Assembly (NCBI RefSeq): GCF_902498845.1
Contig: NZ_CABVLM010000006.1
Span: 264,875 to 328,874 of the forward strand
Source: Pseudoalteromonas rhizosphaerae
GTDB taxonomy: Bacteria; Pseudomonadota; Gammaproteobacteria; Enterobacterales; Alteromonadaceae
Direction of reading: 5' to 3'
DNA length: 64,000 bases
The translations under genes and the position numbers were made by a program. Below are positions 8,796-18,819 of the stretch, piece by piece. The stretch's first letter is position 1. Each line of letters begins with the position of its first letter. The notes beneath the pieces are model-generated. The model worked only from the letters and a program-made list of their open reading frames with translations, had not been told where the DNA came from and ran no database searches.

Positions 8796-10013
8796 CTAGC
8801 TAGCTGATTCAATTTTTGTGTAGTCAATTTTGTTGTCTTTCGGCGAACTATCAATGTTACTCACAGTTTTAACTTTGCTATAGGCAATATAGGCTGCACA
8901 CGCAAAGAACAAACCAATCACTAACACCCCGACCCACTGGATTTGTAGAAAGTTCTGCTTAAATAATAGGGTTAATAATGAAAGAGCGACAACATTTAGC
9001 GCAATATATTTAAATTTACCTAAACGTTTAACCGTCATACCCATATTGTCGGTGTATAAACGGATCAGTGAATCAAGCGAGTTGATCACAAACACTACGC
9101 CAACAAATACCATTGCAATATTTTTGATCCCTTGCGTAGCAATACCTGCTTCGTGATACTGATAAAGCACGCCAAACCAAATTGCGATTGGGATTGAAGG
9201 GAAAATTAACATTGCCCCCAATACTTGATAGGTTTTTAATCCACCGACAAAACGCGATGTGAATTGACCGATCATAATACTCCACGCAAACCACCAAAAT
9301 AAATAAAACTCATGGTAATCATTGAGTGGCAGTACAAACTGATTAATATTGCCAAAGTAACTACCAATTAACGTTAAATTATTTGTAAAATCTGACACTT
9401 GGCCATTTTCGCCCATAAATGCGCCAAACCACATAAAACCAATTAGCGCTATAAATAACCAGGTAGTTGAAATACTTAGAAAACGTACATATTTAATATC
9501 GGTGCTTGAATACACCGCAAAGCAAATAGCTGCGAATACAATTAAATAAAATGACGGAATAATCGACTCACCATCACCAAGACTAGGTAAATACCAAGGT
9601 AGGTTAGAGAGCAATAAGAAAGCGGTGAAGGCACAAGTACCAATAATAACTACGTTATTGATTAATTTAACCCAAGGAATTTCGAAAAATTTCACTTTAG
9701 GTTCTATTACACAGAAATAAAAGCACGTAAGGAAATAGAATCCCCAGATCAGAAAGCCCCAATAACCAAACTCGATAGCTAGTGGATTGGCAAACGCGTA
9801 CTCTGGGCTTGCTTTTATGTCTGCATAACCTGCAAACTCAGTGAGTGGAAACATGATCAAGCCAACATCTAAGCCTGATGTAAATAAGATGGCGATAAAG
9901 GTAAATGTTCTTACCGGTGTGACGCCAACACACTTTACATTGCCCCATTTTACTAAAATTGCAACAATTGCTAGTAGGGTGAAAATAATGCCTGCGCTAA
10001 GCCATAAGGTCAT
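8796..10013 (-). CDS. Short BCCT-family transporter, likely choline uptake
   Basis: The 405-residue protein has ten or so membrane segments. The BCCT signature region is clear in FWWFAWSIMIGQFTSRFVGG followed by a PxxPIAIWFGVLYQ segment. The N-terminus begins where the second BCCT helix normally starts, so it is about 100 residues shorter than BetT/BetP. The usual glycine-rich GMGIG-type stretch reads SGLDVG. It has a strong GGGGAGGG ribosome site before the ATG at 10013. Linkage to betI-betB-betA supports choline or glycine betaine as substrate. It could be a distinct BCCT subgroup. Confidence 0.75.
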   Translation of the reverse strand: MTLWLSAGIIFTLLAIVAILVKWGNVKCVGVTPVRTFTFIAILFTSGLDVGLIMFPLTEFAGYADIKASPEYAFANPLAIEFGYWGFLIWGFYFLTCFYFCVIEPKVKFFEIPWVKLINNVVIIGTCAFTAFLLLSNLPWYLPSLGDGESIIPSFYLIVFAAICFAVYSSTDIKYVRFLSISTTWLFIALIGFMWFGAFMGENGQVSDFTNNLTLIGSYFGNINQFVLPLNDYHEFYLFWWFAWSIMIGQFTSRFVGGLKTYQVLGAMLIFPSIPIAIWFGVLYQYHEAGIATQGIKNIAMVFVGVVFVINSLDSLIRLYTDNMGMTVKRLGKFKYIALNVVALSLLTLLFKQNFLQIQWVGVLVIGLFFACAAYIAYSKVKTVSNIDSSPKDNKIDYTKIESAS

Positions 10014-10148
10014 AATTCCCTCCCCAAAATAAATGAAAATACATCATTATGTCTCCGTGTTTTTAGTCTCGCATTAACGCACCACAAACAACTTATGATG
10101 CGCGCCACTGCAAGCCCCACAGCACAAAGTATGCTGCAGGTGACTTTA

Positions 10149-11819
10149 TTAGATCTCCGAACTACGCTGCACAGTTTGCCATTGAGATTCAACAGCAACC
10201 TTTGCTTGCGATTTACTAAGTGGTGGCCTACCTAAAATTAGATCAGCCGCTTTTTCTGCCACCATAATGGTTGGCGCATTTAAATTTCCGTTAGGAACCG
10301 TTGGGAAGATTGATGAATCCACCACATGCAGTCCCTCAATGCCATGTACTTGAGTGTTTGAGTTTACTACTGCCAGTTCATCTTCACCCATTTTGCATGA
10401 ACATGAAGGATGGTAAGCACTCTCAACTGCCTGACGTACAAAAGCATCTATTTGTTCATCGGTTTGGATCTCTTTACCTGGTTGGATTTCGCCATCGCGG
10501 TAATCATCAAACGCACTTTGCTCAATGATTTCACGCGTTAAACGCACACAGGCTCTAAACCCTTCAATATCATCTTGATGCTGTAAATAGTTAAATTGGA
10601 TCTTAGGTGCAACCGTTGGATCAGCCGATTTAATCGTTACTGCACCGCGGCTTTTAGGCTTGTTATGCCCTACATGGACTTGAAAACCATGGCCATCAAA
10701 AGCACTTTTACCGTCATAACGAATTGCCGCAGGTAAAAAGTGATATTGAATATCAGGCCACTCAACCCCCTGTTTTGAGCGAATAAATGCACAAGATTCA
10801 AAATGATTAGTCGCCCCAAGGCCACTGCGGTTTAATAACCAACGCGCGCCAATAAGGCCCTTTGAAATAAGACCAAGCTTGCCGTTTAAGGTAATTGGCT
10901 GCTTACACTTATACTGGAAATAAAACTCCAAGTGATCTTGCAGGTTTTGCCCAACTCCGGGTAAATGGTGCTTAACCTCGATACCAACTGCTTTAAGTAT
11001 TTCGCTGTCGCCAATACCCGAAAGTTGCAATAAATGCGGTGAACCAATCGGACCGGCACTTAAAATAACGTCTTTACTGGCCTTTGCTTTAACAATATCG
11101 CCATTAACTTTGTACTGCACACCAACGGCTTTTTTGCCTTCAAGCAACACCTTTTCAGCCAACGCACCAGTAACAATAACTAAGTTTTTACGTGACTTCA
11201 CTGGGTCTAAATATTCACGACTTGCAGAGCTGCGCACACCGTCTTTAACGGTCATGTGCATTGGACCAAAACCCTCTTGCTGCGCTGCGTTATAATCGTC
11301 AGTGGCTGCATATCCGGCTTGCTGGCCCGCTTTGATAAAGGCTTTATAAAGCGGGTTCGCCATTTCATTACCGTTGTTCACACCCAAAGGGCCGCTATCA
11401 CCACGATAGTCGTTTTTACCTAAATAGAATGATTCTGCTTTTTGAAAATACGGTAAACAGGATTGATAATCCCACCCTTGTGCACCATGTTGTTGCCATT
11501 CATCAAAGTCTTTAGCATGGCCACGTACATACACCATGCCATTGATAGATGATGAGCCACCTAACACTTTGCCACGCGGGCAGTGCATTTGACGATCATC
11601 TAGATACGGTTCAGCTTCACTATGAAACTGCCACGCGTATTTATCTGAATTCATCGGAATTGATAGCGCGGTAGGCATTTTAATAAAAATGCTTTTATCG
11701 CTGCCGCCAGTCTCTAATAATAAAACGCGGTTGCTGCTATCTTCGGATAAACGATTAGCCAGTACACAGCCCGCCGACCCTGCACCCACTATGATGTAAT
11801 CATACGTTAGTGCAGTCAT
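10149..11819 (-). CDS. betA: Choline dehydrogenase BetA
   Basis: This 556-residue GMC oxidoreductase oxidises choline to betaine aldehyde, using FAD at the membrane. The N-terminal dinucleotide fold is [21 protein letters not shown]. The GMC signature [18 protein letters not shown] follows, then a second GMC motif ([17 protein letters not shown]). The C-terminal catalytic region has [12 protein letters not shown], with the active-site His, and a final [17 protein letters not shown]. Its ATG shares one base with the betB stop, so the two are coupled. The product feeds BetB directly. Confidence 0.95.
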   Translation of the reverse strand: MTALTYDYIIVGAGSAGCVLANRLSEDSSNRVLLLETGGSDKSIFIKMPTALSIPMNSDKYAWQFHSEAEPYLDDRQMHCPRGKVLGGSSSINGMVYVRGHAKDFDEWQQHGAQGWDYQSCLPYFQKAESFYLGKNDYRGDSGPLGVNNGNEMANPLYKAFIKAGQQAGYAATDDYNAAQQEGFGPMHMTVKDGVRSSASREYLDPVKSRKNLVIVTGALAEKVLLEGKKAVGVQYKVNGDIVKAKASKDVILSAGPIGSPHLLQLSGIGDSEILKAVGIEVKHHLPGVGQNLQDHLEFYFQYKCKQPITLNGKLGLISKGLIGARWLLNRSGLGATNHFESCAFIRSKQGVEWPDIQYHFLPAAIRYDGKSAFDGHGFQVHVGHNKPKSRGAVTIKSADPTVAPKIQFNYLQHQDDIEGFRACVRLTREIIEQSAFDDYRDGEIQPGKEIQTDEQIDAFVRQAVESAYHPSCSCKMGEDELAVVNSNTQVHGIEGLHVVDSSIFPTVPNGNLNAPTIMVAEKAADLILGRPPLSKSQAKVAVESQWQTVQRSSEI

Positions 11820-13294
11820 TAAAATGGGCTCTCTATATTAGTCATACCGACATAAATCGATTTAGTTTGGGTGTAATGATCAAGTGTTTCAATACCATTT
11901 TCACGACCGATACCTGACTGCTTATAACCGCCCACAGGCATTTCTGCTGGCGAATTGCCGTAGCTGTTGATCCAACAAATGCCTGCTTGCAGCTGATGAA
12001 TAACACGGTGTGCGCGCTTAATATCTTTGGTAAACACGCCTGCAGCAAGGCCTAAGTGAGTATCGTTAGCACGGTGAATTACATCATCTTCGTCATCAAA
12101 CGTTAATACGCTCATTACGGGACCAAAGATTTCTTCTTTGACGATCGTCATATCATCAGTGCAATCAATAAATACCGTTGGTGCAACAAAGTAACCGTTT
12201 GGTGCAGAGGCTGGGCTAAGCGTTTTACCACCCGTTAATAACGTTGCACCTTCGCTGATGCCTTTATCGATATAGCTCATCACTAATTGTTGATGCTTTT
12301 TGGAAATTAATGCGCCAAAGTTAACGTTAGGATCGAGTGGATCGCCCGCTATAATATTTTCTTCAGTGCGCGTTTTAAGCTCATCAATAAATTGCTGATA
12401 AACATTTTTGTGAACATAAATACGGGTGCAGTTAGTGCAAATTTCACCTTGCGTATAAAAATTACCTAACATTGCAGCACTTACTGCCTGTGAAATATCG
12501 GCATCATCAAATACTAGCAGTGGTGATTTACCACCAAGTTCCATGGTGACATCTTTTAATGAACCCGCAGCACTAGCAACTACTTTTTTACCTGTGCCTA
12601 CTTCGCCGGTAAACGATACTTTCTCAATATCAGCTGATTGTGTTAACCACTGGCCAACTTCTGCTGCACCTTGCACCACGTTGAACACGCCTGCAGGTAC
12701 ACCCGCTTCGATGAATATTTCGGCAAGCTTAATTGCGCCAAGTGGCGTTTCTTCAGAAGGTTTAAAAATAAATGCATTTCCGGCAGCCAAAGCTGGGCCG
12801 GATTTCCAACAAGCGATTTGCAGCGGGTAGTTCCACGCACCAATTCCGGCACAAATCCCTAATGGCTCTTTACGGGTATAATAAAAATCTTCGCCAACCA
12901 TTTGCTGCTGGCCAACTTGGGCAGGTGCTAGCCCTGCAAAATACTCGATTACATCAGCGCCAGTTTGCACATCAACACACTCGGCTTCTTGCCATGGTTT
13001 ACCGGTATCTAGCACTTCTATTTTTGCAAGTAAATCATTACGCTCGCGCAATAATGCAACCGCTTTTAGTAAGATACGACTACGTTCAATCGGACTCATA
13101 GTTGACCATGCAGCAAATCCTTGTTTAGCACTTTGAATAGCCGCATTTTGAATAAACGCATCTGCCACTTCTACATAATAAATTACGTCATCTGTTGCTG
13201 GGTTTTTAACTGCAAATGTTTCGCCACTTTGATTTTTTAAAAAGTGACCATTGATAAAGTTTTGATAAACAGGTGTTGTCACATTAAGCTCCAT
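11819..13294 (-). CDS. betB: Betaine aldehyde dehydrogenase BetB
   Basis: BetB oxidises betaine aldehyde to glycine betaine with NAD(P), the osmoprotectant step. The 491-residue aldehyde dehydrogenase shows [15 protein letters not shown], cofactor motif [11 protein letters not shown], catalytic Glu in ELGGKSPL and catalytic Cys in GEICTNCTR. The C-terminus retains the family motif [21 protein letters not shown] chose the ATG at 13294 ([10 protein letters not shown]), which aligns with the E. coli start and overlaps betI by 11 bp; an in-frame start at 13318 would overlap more. It is the second gene of the bet operon. Confidence 0.95.
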   Translation of the reverse strand: MELNVTTPVYQNFINGHFLKNQSGETFAVKNPATDDVIYYVEVADAFIQNAAIQSAKQGFAAWSTMSPIERSRILLKAVALLRERNDLLAKIEVLDTGKPWQEAECVDVQTGADVIEYFAGLAPAQVGQQQMVGEDFYYTRKEPLGICAGIGAWNYPLQIACWKSGPALAAGNAFIFKPSEETPLGAIKLAEIFIEAGVPAGVFNVVQGAAEVGQWLTQSADIEKVSFTGEVGTGKKVVASAAGSLKDVTMELGGKSPLLVFDDADISQAVSAAMLGNFYTQGEICTNCTRIYVHKNVYQQFIDELKTRTEENIIAGDPLDPNVNFGALISKKHQQLVMSYIDKGISEGATLLTGGKTLSPASAPNGYFVAPTVFIDCTDDMTIVKEEIFGPVMSVLTFDDEDDVIHRANDTHLGLAAGVFTKDIKRAHRVIHQLQAGICWINSYGNSPAEMPVGGYKQSGIGRENGIETLDHYTQTKSIYVGMTNIESPF

Positions 13295-13874
13295 ACTGTT
13301 TGATAAGTGAACATACAAAGTTTTTTGCTAGCTGTTCACAATGTGCAAATTGATCTTGATCAGACTTACTTAGTACCGCTCTTAACCATAAGCCATCGAT
13401 CATTGCCGCACATAATTGCGCTGCAAGTTTGGCTTCATCATCACCCATCAATTGTTTAAATGAGCTGACTAAATTACTAAGAAGTCGTCGGCTATTTACG
13501 TTCTGTAAGCGATGCAACTGAACATCGTGCATCGATTGCGCCCAAAAGCTTAACCAAGTTTTAGTGGTATCGCTGCGCTGTTGTAATCTGGCAAAGTTAG
13601 CTTCTATTATCAGCATTAACCTTTGCTCAGGGGTCGTTGTTGGCGTTACTTGTTTGATCAGCTCGTGTTTTAGATTGGTTAATAAATAACGCACAGTGGC
13701 TTCTATCAAGCCCTGCTTACCACCAAAATAATGACTAATAATGCCCGACGATAATCCTGCTTTTTTACTGATACTATTAATGGTTGTTGCTTGTAAGCCA
13801 AATTCAGCAACCGAACTAATAGTAGCGTCAATTAGCTGCTGACGACGGACAGGTTCCATTCCAACTTTAGGCAT
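13284..13874 (-). CDS. betI: TetR-family repressor BetI
   Basis: The 196-residue TetR-type regulator has the N-terminal helix-turn-helix ([26 protein letters not shown], with the HYF turn typical of TetR proteins). The start [19 protein letters not shown] matches BetI. BetI represses the bet genes until choline is present. It is the first gene of betI-betB-betA, overlapping betB. A perfect palindrome lies 10 bases upstream of the ATG. No clear Shine-Dalgarno is visible, so the operator and leader are compressed. Confidence 0.93.
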   Translation of the reverse strand: MPKVGMEPVRRQQLIDATISSVAEFGLQATTINSISKKAGLSSGIISHYFGGKQGLIEATVRYLLTNLKHELIKQVTPTTTPEQRLMLIIEANFARLQQRSDTTKTWLSFWAQSMHDVQLHRLQNVNSRRLLSNLVSSFKQLMGDDEAKLAAQLCAAMIDGLWLRAVLSKSDQDQFAHCEQLAKNFVCSLIKQYGA

Positions 13875-13884
13875 ATTTTTATTA

Positions 13885-13898
13885 ATTGAACGTTCAAT
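13885..13898. promoter_or_regulatory. BetI-type operator
   Basis: ATTGAACGTTCAAT is a perfect 14-bp palindrome just upstream of betI. From memory it resembles the TTGAACGTTCAA-like core of known bet operators. Binding here would block betI-betB-betA transcription. Confidence 0.65.
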
Positions 13899-14169
13899 AA
13901 AAATAAAGGTTAAAGTAATGGAACTGATAATTCAAGGTTGACAAACTGTGAATAGGCTAAAATGAAGAGAGCTAAGTGACCCTAAGTAACTGTCCTAGCG
14001 TTGATAAATCGGCTTAGAAAAAAGTTGCGAAAAAAATCGAAAAATAGCTGCTTTTTAAGTAAATGATACAAAAATCAGCTATATTAGGTTGAAAATCATA
14101 TCTGGTTAGTCTCAGGTGTCACTTTTAAAATCACAGAATTATCTATCAAAACAAACTATAGGAAACTCG

Positions 14170-14394
14170 ATGTCTAATTTTAATGAATATAAAGTATTGC
14201 ATGTTGTTGAAGGTGGCTGTGGCACATTGCTGCTAGGTTCGAGCGGGTTACCACTTAAAAGGCTAGAAGCAACACTTAATGATGAAGCACAAAATGGCTG
14301 GCAACTGGTATTTCAGGTTATCGAAAGCAAACGTTTTTTGCTATTTTGGTCTCGCGAAGCTGTGATCTTAACGTTAGGCAGAAACCGTGCTTAA
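14170..14394 (+). CDS. DUF4177-like small protein
   Basis: The 74-residue protein has the DUF4177 layout: a first strand EYKVLHVVEGG, a helix (RLEATLNDEAQNGWQL) containing the conserved NxxxxxGWQLV-like element, and two strands (VFQVIESKRFLLFW). Function in the family is unknown. I chose the ATG at 14170, preceded by AGGAAACTCG; an upstream in-frame start at 14116 would add 18 unconserved residues. The next gene (yidD-like) starts around its stop, so the three small genes here form an operon. Confidence 0.65.
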   Translation: MSNFNEYKVLHVVEGGCGTLLLGSSGLPLKRLEATLNDEAQNGWQLVFQVIESKRFLLFWSREAVILTLGRNRA

Positions 14395-14398
14395 AGCA

Positions 14399-14611
14399 AT
14401 GACGCTTAGTGCAATTCGCCGCTATCAAAAAAATGGCGGCGCTAAGGCACATTTTAATATTAGCTGTAATTTCAGTCCTTCCTGCTCAGAGTTTACTCAT
14501 CAAGCAATTACTAAATATGGGCTAGTGAAAGGTCTATTTATTGGCGTAAAAAGAATACGGCGTTGCAATAACCCCGACTGTGTAACCGTAAAATCCGATC
14601 CACTTCCTTGA
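14399..14611 (+). CDS. yidD: YidD-family membrane protein insertion efficiency factor
   Basis: The 70-residue protein carries the YidD pattern: an N-terminal amphipathic helix, then CNFSPSCSEFTHQAITKYG, KGLFIGVKRIRRCNN and a final Cys. YidD sits at the inner membrane near YidC and helps membrane insertion. It is usually encoded between rnpA and yidC. Here it is between DUF4177 and TM2 genes, so it is probably a second copy or a relocated one. The start is either the ATG at 14399 or a GTG at 14387 that overlaps the upstream gene. Confidence 0.82.
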   Translation: MTLSAIRRYQKNGGAKAHFNISCNFSPSCSEFTHQAITKYGLVKGLFIGVKRIRRCNNPDCVTVKSDPLP

Positions 14612-14625
14612 GGCTTATTAATGCC

Positions 14626-14994
14626 ATGACATCAGAACAACTAAATGCTCAAGAAGAGCAGCTTCGTTCAGAAGTAAATGCATTGTCCCCTGATCAGCGT
14701 AAACTTTTTTACCAGCAAGAAAAGCGTCTCGTTAAAGACCCTGATACTTATGCGGTACTGAATTGGTTTTTTGCCGCAGGTTTACACCACTTTTACTTAG
14801 GTAGATTTCAACGTGGTGCGGTGAATTTAACGCTGATGCTAATTGGCATACTCACTATTTATAGCTTTGGCGTATTTTTAATCATCGTCGTTTTGTTAAT
14901 TGAATTACCACAGCTTTTTAAGAGTCAACGCATCGTCCATCAATATAACAATCAAGTTATGGCTGATATTCTAAAACAACTAACCGACTCTTGA
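14626..14994 (+). CDS. TM2 domain membrane protein
   Basis: The 122-residue protein has a charged N-terminal helix (about residues 1-40), then the TM2 unit: two membrane segments around AVLNWFFAAGLHHFYLGRF and LTLMLIGILTIYSFGVFLIIVVL. The G-x-HHFYLGR element is the family hallmark. The function is unknown. The gene starts 14 bp after yidD. A TTG at 14608 could extend it by six residues. Confidence 0.8.
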   Translation: MTSEQLNAQEEQLRSEVNALSPDQRKLFYQQEKRLVKDPDTYAVLNWFFAAGLHHFYLGRFQRGAVNLTLMLIGILTIYSFGVFLIIVVLLIELPQLFKSQRIVHQYNNQVMADILKQLTDS

Positions 14995-15047
14995 TTACTT
15001 AAAGCAAATGCTAGATACTGTTTTTTTATACAGTTACGGTGTGTGTT

Positions 15048-17198
15048 ATGAAAAAAGAATTACCCGAAAAATATTATTTAGCCCACTTTAAAGAGCTAAT
15101 AACATTTATCGACACTCAATGCAGACACTTATTAGAGCAAAAACACGTCGATTTCATTAATAAAGTAAACCGACTTACTGAGCAAGGCCAGTGCATGCTG
15201 GCACGCATTTATTCTCGTAAACCTTTACTCGTAGCAATCACCACGCTTAATTATAATGAAATAGACAGCCCTGCACTGGCACTCGAAGAGCTAAAAACAG
15301 CACAGCTCATTAGTCATCCAAATTACACCGACTATCAACACGTACTCGCACATCTAACTAAACCCGCATTGCTAGCACTACTCGCGCCTTTCGATATCCA
15401 ACCTAGTATTAAAAAAAGCGTTACTAAAGCGCAATTAGTAGCACAGACTTGCGATTTTTTTGCTACTAAGCCGGAACATTTAACCTGCCTTTATAACCAG
15501 TTTGTTATTAATAACCGATTTGCTGTGTATGAATACTTTGAATTTCTATACATAGGCCGCTTAAGCACTGGTGATATTAACCATCAAAATAGCTTTGTAC
15601 TGCGTGATTTGGGCCTAAGAACCACACGAGAAAACCATACAGTAAGTTTAGCTCGCTTTGATACACGTGAGGAGGCGCAATCTAACTACGCGCTAAATCG
15701 TTATCGCATGGCATTTAAAAGCGCGCAAAGTGATGACGAATATCAAGCTTTAGCTATTGAGCTTATTAATCAACCGGCCGAAGGTACATTAGCAGTCAAC
15801 CTTAAAAACAAGCTCCTTTTACGACTTCACCAACAACTAAAAAAATATAATATTGAGCTGTGTTTTACACTTTTAAATGCCTGTGAAAATAGCGCTGAAG
15901 CAACTGAATTACAAATACGCGAGCAATACCGCCAAGGTAATAAAGAGTGGGTAAAAATCCAGCTTGAAACCATCATCGAAGATCCGCTCACTGATGATTT
16001 ACTGTATTTTGCTGATGACTTTTTAATGCGTAAATTTAACAAGCAAACTCGCTCTCGCTTAAGTGCAATGCTAGCCGATACGCAATGTGTTATTGAAATT
16101 GATGAAGTTTATCGAAACGATGTAGAGCAAGGTGTTACAGAACACTACACTCAACAAGGGTTAACTGTTTTTTATACCGAAAATACGCTTTGGCAGAGCC
16201 TTTTTGGTTTAGTTTTTTGGCGCGAGCTTTATATAGATACTCCCACCCCACCTTGCAATGAGTTTGATATGTTTCCACAATCATTGAGAACCGACTGCTT
16301 TTATCATACCCAACACCAACAAATTGAAGCACTACTAGCAAACTGGCAAACACCGGATGATTTACTAAAACACGTGTGTAAAAGTGCCGCCCGTTATTTT
16401 GAACAAGCTAATGGGCTGTTTCGCTGGCATAGCGAGCTATTACGACCATTAGAAGTGCTGATTTTAAATAGCTCATTAGCAGCGCTAAAAAGTCACTTAA
16501 AGAATATGACCATGCGCTTTATGCAGCTTAAAGATGGTTACCCTGACTTGATGGTGCTAAATGCTAATAAACTCCATTTTGAAGAAGTAAAAGCCCCAGG
16601 TGATAAATTAAGACGTAATCAGTTAACAACGATTGATTGCCTAAAAAGTACTGGATTCAATGTACACATTGCGGCCGTAAAATGGGTTAATGATCCCAAT
16701 CGTATTTACAGCGTGGTCGATATTGAAACCACCGGTAGTTTAAAGGGCGGCAATCGGATCACCGAAATTGGCATAGTCAAAATGCAACACGGCAAAGTAA
16801 TTGATACTTGGTCAACACTTATCAACCCGCAAATGCGCATTCCTAAGTTTATAGTGTCTTTAACAGGTATTAATGACGCAATGGTAGCAACTGCACCACG
16901 CTTTACTGAAATAGCTGAGACTTTACTTAATAAACTAAAAGGCACTATTTTTGTGGCTCACAATGTAAACTTTGATTACGGCTTTATTCGTAAAGAATGT
17001 GAAATGGCGGGTATCCACTTTAAAATGCCAAAATTATGTACTGTGGTTGAATCTCGCAAAGCGTTTGCTGGTTTAAAATCATACTCTTTAGGTAACCTCA
17101 GTGCGCATTTTGACTTAAACCTAACAAGCCATCACCGAGCACTCGCTGATGCCAGCGCAACCGCTGAGTTACTTTTTCTTATAAAAAAATTTAACTAA
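15048..17198 (+). CDS. FAN1-like VRR-NUC nuclease fused to a DEDDh 3'-5' exonuclease
   Basis: The 716-residue protein joins two nucleases. The N-terminal two thirds resemble bacterial FAN1: a helical DNA-binding region (to about 100), a SAP-like segment (about 105-150, LLALLAPFDIQPSIKKSVTKAQL), helical repeats (about 230-340), then a VRR-NUC domain with Asp500 in GYPDLMVLN and E513-x-K515 in FEEVKAPGDKLR. From about residue 553 a DnaQ/PolC-type exonuclease follows, with D558 and E560 (VVDIETTGS), HNVNFDYGF and HHRALADA. FAN1 acts on branched or cross-linked DNA. The fused exonuclease could trim its products. The start is the ATG at 15048; a GTG at 15039 is possible. Confidence 0.85.
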   Translation: MKKELPEKYYLAHFKELITFIDTQCRHLLEQKHVDFINKVNRLTEQGQCMLARIYSRKPLLVAITTLNYNEIDSPALALEELKTAQLISHPNYTDYQHVLAHLTKPALLALLAPFDIQPSIKKSVTKAQLVAQTCDFFATKPEHLTCLYNQFVINNRFAVYEYFEFLYIGRLSTGDINHQNSFVLRDLGLRTTRENHTVSLARFDTREEAQSNYALNRYRMAFKSAQSDDEYQALAIELINQPAEGTLAVNLKNKLLLRLHQQLKKYNIELCFTLLNACENSAEATELQIREQYRQGNKEWVKIQLETIIEDPLTDDLLYFADDFLMRKFNKQTRSRLSAMLADTQCVIEIDEVYRNDVEQGVTEHYTQQGLTVFYTENTLWQSLFGLVFWRELYIDTPTPPCNEFDMFPQSLRTDCFYHTQHQQIEALLANWQTPDDLLKHVCKSAARYFEQANGLFRWHSELLRPLEVLILNSSLAALKSHLKNMTMRFMQLKDGYPDLMVLNANKLHFEEVKAPGDKLRRNQLTTIDCLKSTGFNVHIAAVKWVNDPNRIYSVVDIETTGSLKGGNRITEIGIVKMQHGKVIDTWSTLINPQMRIPKFIVSLTGINDAMVATAPRFTEIAETLLNKLKGTIFVAHNVNFDYGFIRKECEMAGIHFKMPKLCTVVESRKAFAGLKSYSLGNLSAHFDLNLTSHHRALADASATAELLFLIKKFN

Positions 17199-17298
17199 AT
17201 TAATAATTTAAGCTTTTAGCGCAAATGACCCAAAGCCAGCTTTTGCTAAATAAAAGCAAGGTATTGATTGCAACCCTCCCAGTACCTCGCTATAGAAG

Positions 17299-18819
17299 TC
17301 AACGCGTCTGTCTAATACTTACCGTTAGCATTAATAACCCAACTGCAATACCCAAAAAGTAATAAGGCATTCCTGCATCCCAACTCGCTTGACTGTTCAC
17401 CCCTAAAAAGTCTAAATATAGTCCACCTTGCAGAGGCCCTATGTACCAAATGACTAGAAACACAACTTCAAACATTCGTTTTGACTGCGTAAATGTACCG
17501 CAAAAATAGGCCAACGAAACCATAAACGAAATAGCCACAAACAATTGCACCAGCAACAACCACTCAGCTATGACTACAAACCGCGCAATACTGCCTATAC
17601 AGGCAAAGGCTAACAATCCCCAACCAGCACTGAAACTAGCCATACTTTGTAATAGCGGTGATTGCTTGCTATAAGCCATAATTTCAATAGTATTTGTTTG
17701 CCTCTCTAGCTGCCCTAACGGCGATATAACCAATACACACCACAACAATGACATAGGTAAAAAAAGACTCAGCAACAGGTTCTGATCAACAAAAACTTGG
17801 CACACATTCAAAATGACCAATCCGATGAGCCACAGATTTGTTTGCCCTTTAAGCATTAACTTAAACTCTAATCGTAATAAGCGTGTAACAGCGAATGACT
17901 TAGTTGCGCCAACAAATATTCTATCGAGTATTCCTGTGACTTTTTCAATTACGCTAACTATTCGCCATTGCTTTTTAATCTCGTTCATTGAGCCATTACT
18001 AAAACGATCAAAAAATAAAAATGCTAAGCTTAGAGCTATTGAGCTGACTATCAATAAAGGCAACATTCCTTGGAAGTGCACAGCACTTGGCTCAAACCCA
18101 TGCCAAACAAATGTTTTTACAGATTCACTAGCTGTTATGCCAACATTGGTACCACCCTGCTCTGTTGGAAAACGCGCAGCAACCTCTATATCTAAACTTT
18201 CAAGCACTGCACCAATGCCTGATACTCCTTCAATACTTTGCGTTATCGAGCCAACCCACAAGAAAAAATATACCACATTACCTAACCCCCCTTTGAGCCA
18301 CGTTATCGACTCAAATAAAATAGCGATTGATGCAATTGCTAATAACAAAGGTAAAACAAACACTAATTGCGGCCAAACGAGTGCCCACACATCAACCTGA
18401 TAGCTTTCGCCATAATAAAGCTGTATCAATACACTACTGAGCAACATCGCCAATACAATTGAAAGTAAAATCAGTACATTTACCCCCCACTTAGCGAATA
18501 GAAAAGCCTGTTTGCTAATCGACGTTGCTGCAATAAGCTCACACGTTTTTGATTGCCTGTCTAACTCAAGTGCATTTTTAACCAAGTAAAAGCAAATAAT
18601 TGGTAAGAACATAACATTTAGCATAGCTAAACATACACCAATCCACGCGCTGTTATAAATGCCGCGGTAGCCATTAATCACTAGTGTTTGGTACTGCGCA
18701 TCAGGGGACGGAAAATACAATAACGTTAATACAGACATAGCCAACAAGGTCACCATATAACTTTGTTGTCGTGTACGTTGTTTAAAGTCAGCGACCATAC
18801 ATTGCCAAATCTGTTTCAT
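17299..18819 (-). CDS. ABC-2 type transporter permease
   Basis: The 506-residue membrane protein has about twelve predicted segments in two halves, with an extracytoplasmic loop around residues 205-250 and a cytoplasmic break near 285-320 (RFSNGSMNEIKKQWRIV). The first 60 residues (KQRTRQQSYMVTLLAMSVLTLLYFPSP in pieces) resemble ABC-2 export permeases with the first helix followed by a long external loop. It shares one base with the ATPase stop upstream. The substrate is unknown. Downstream (17199-17298) no strong terminator is seen, only a weak GCTTTT/AAAAGC stem. Confidence 0.72.
   Translation of the reverse strand: MKQIWQCMVADFKQRTRQQSYMVTLLAMSVLTLLYFPSPDAQYQTLVINGYRGIYNSAWIGVCLAMLNVMFLPIICFYLVKNALELDRQSKTCELIAATSISKQAFLFAKWGVNVLILLSIVLAMLLSSVLIQLYYGESYQVDVWALVWPQLVFVLPLLLAIASIAILFESITWLKGGLGNVVYFFLWVGSITQSIEGVSGIGAVLESLDIEVAARFPTEQGGTNVGITASESVKTFVWHGFEPSAVHFQGMLPLLIVSSIALSLAFLFFDRFSNGSMNEIKKQWRIVSVIEKVTGILDRIFVGATKSFAVTRLLRLEFKLMLKGQTNLWLIGLVILNVCQVFVDQNLLLSLFLPMSLLWCVLVISPLGQLERQTNTIEIMAYSKQSPLLQSMASFSAGWGLLAFACIGSIARFVVIAEWLLLVQLFVAISFMVSLAYFCGTFTQSKRMFEVVFLVIWYIGPLQGGLYLDFLGVNSQASWDAGMPYYFLGIAVGLLMLTVSIRQTR

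Noticed and set aside
10010..10198. 62-codon minus-strand frame between betA and the carrier
   Set aside because: It overlaps the end of betA out of frame, with no family match.
13937..13960. TTGACA promoter for the DUF4177 operon
   Set aside because: The nearest -10-like TAAAAT is only 14 bases away, too short for a normal spacer.
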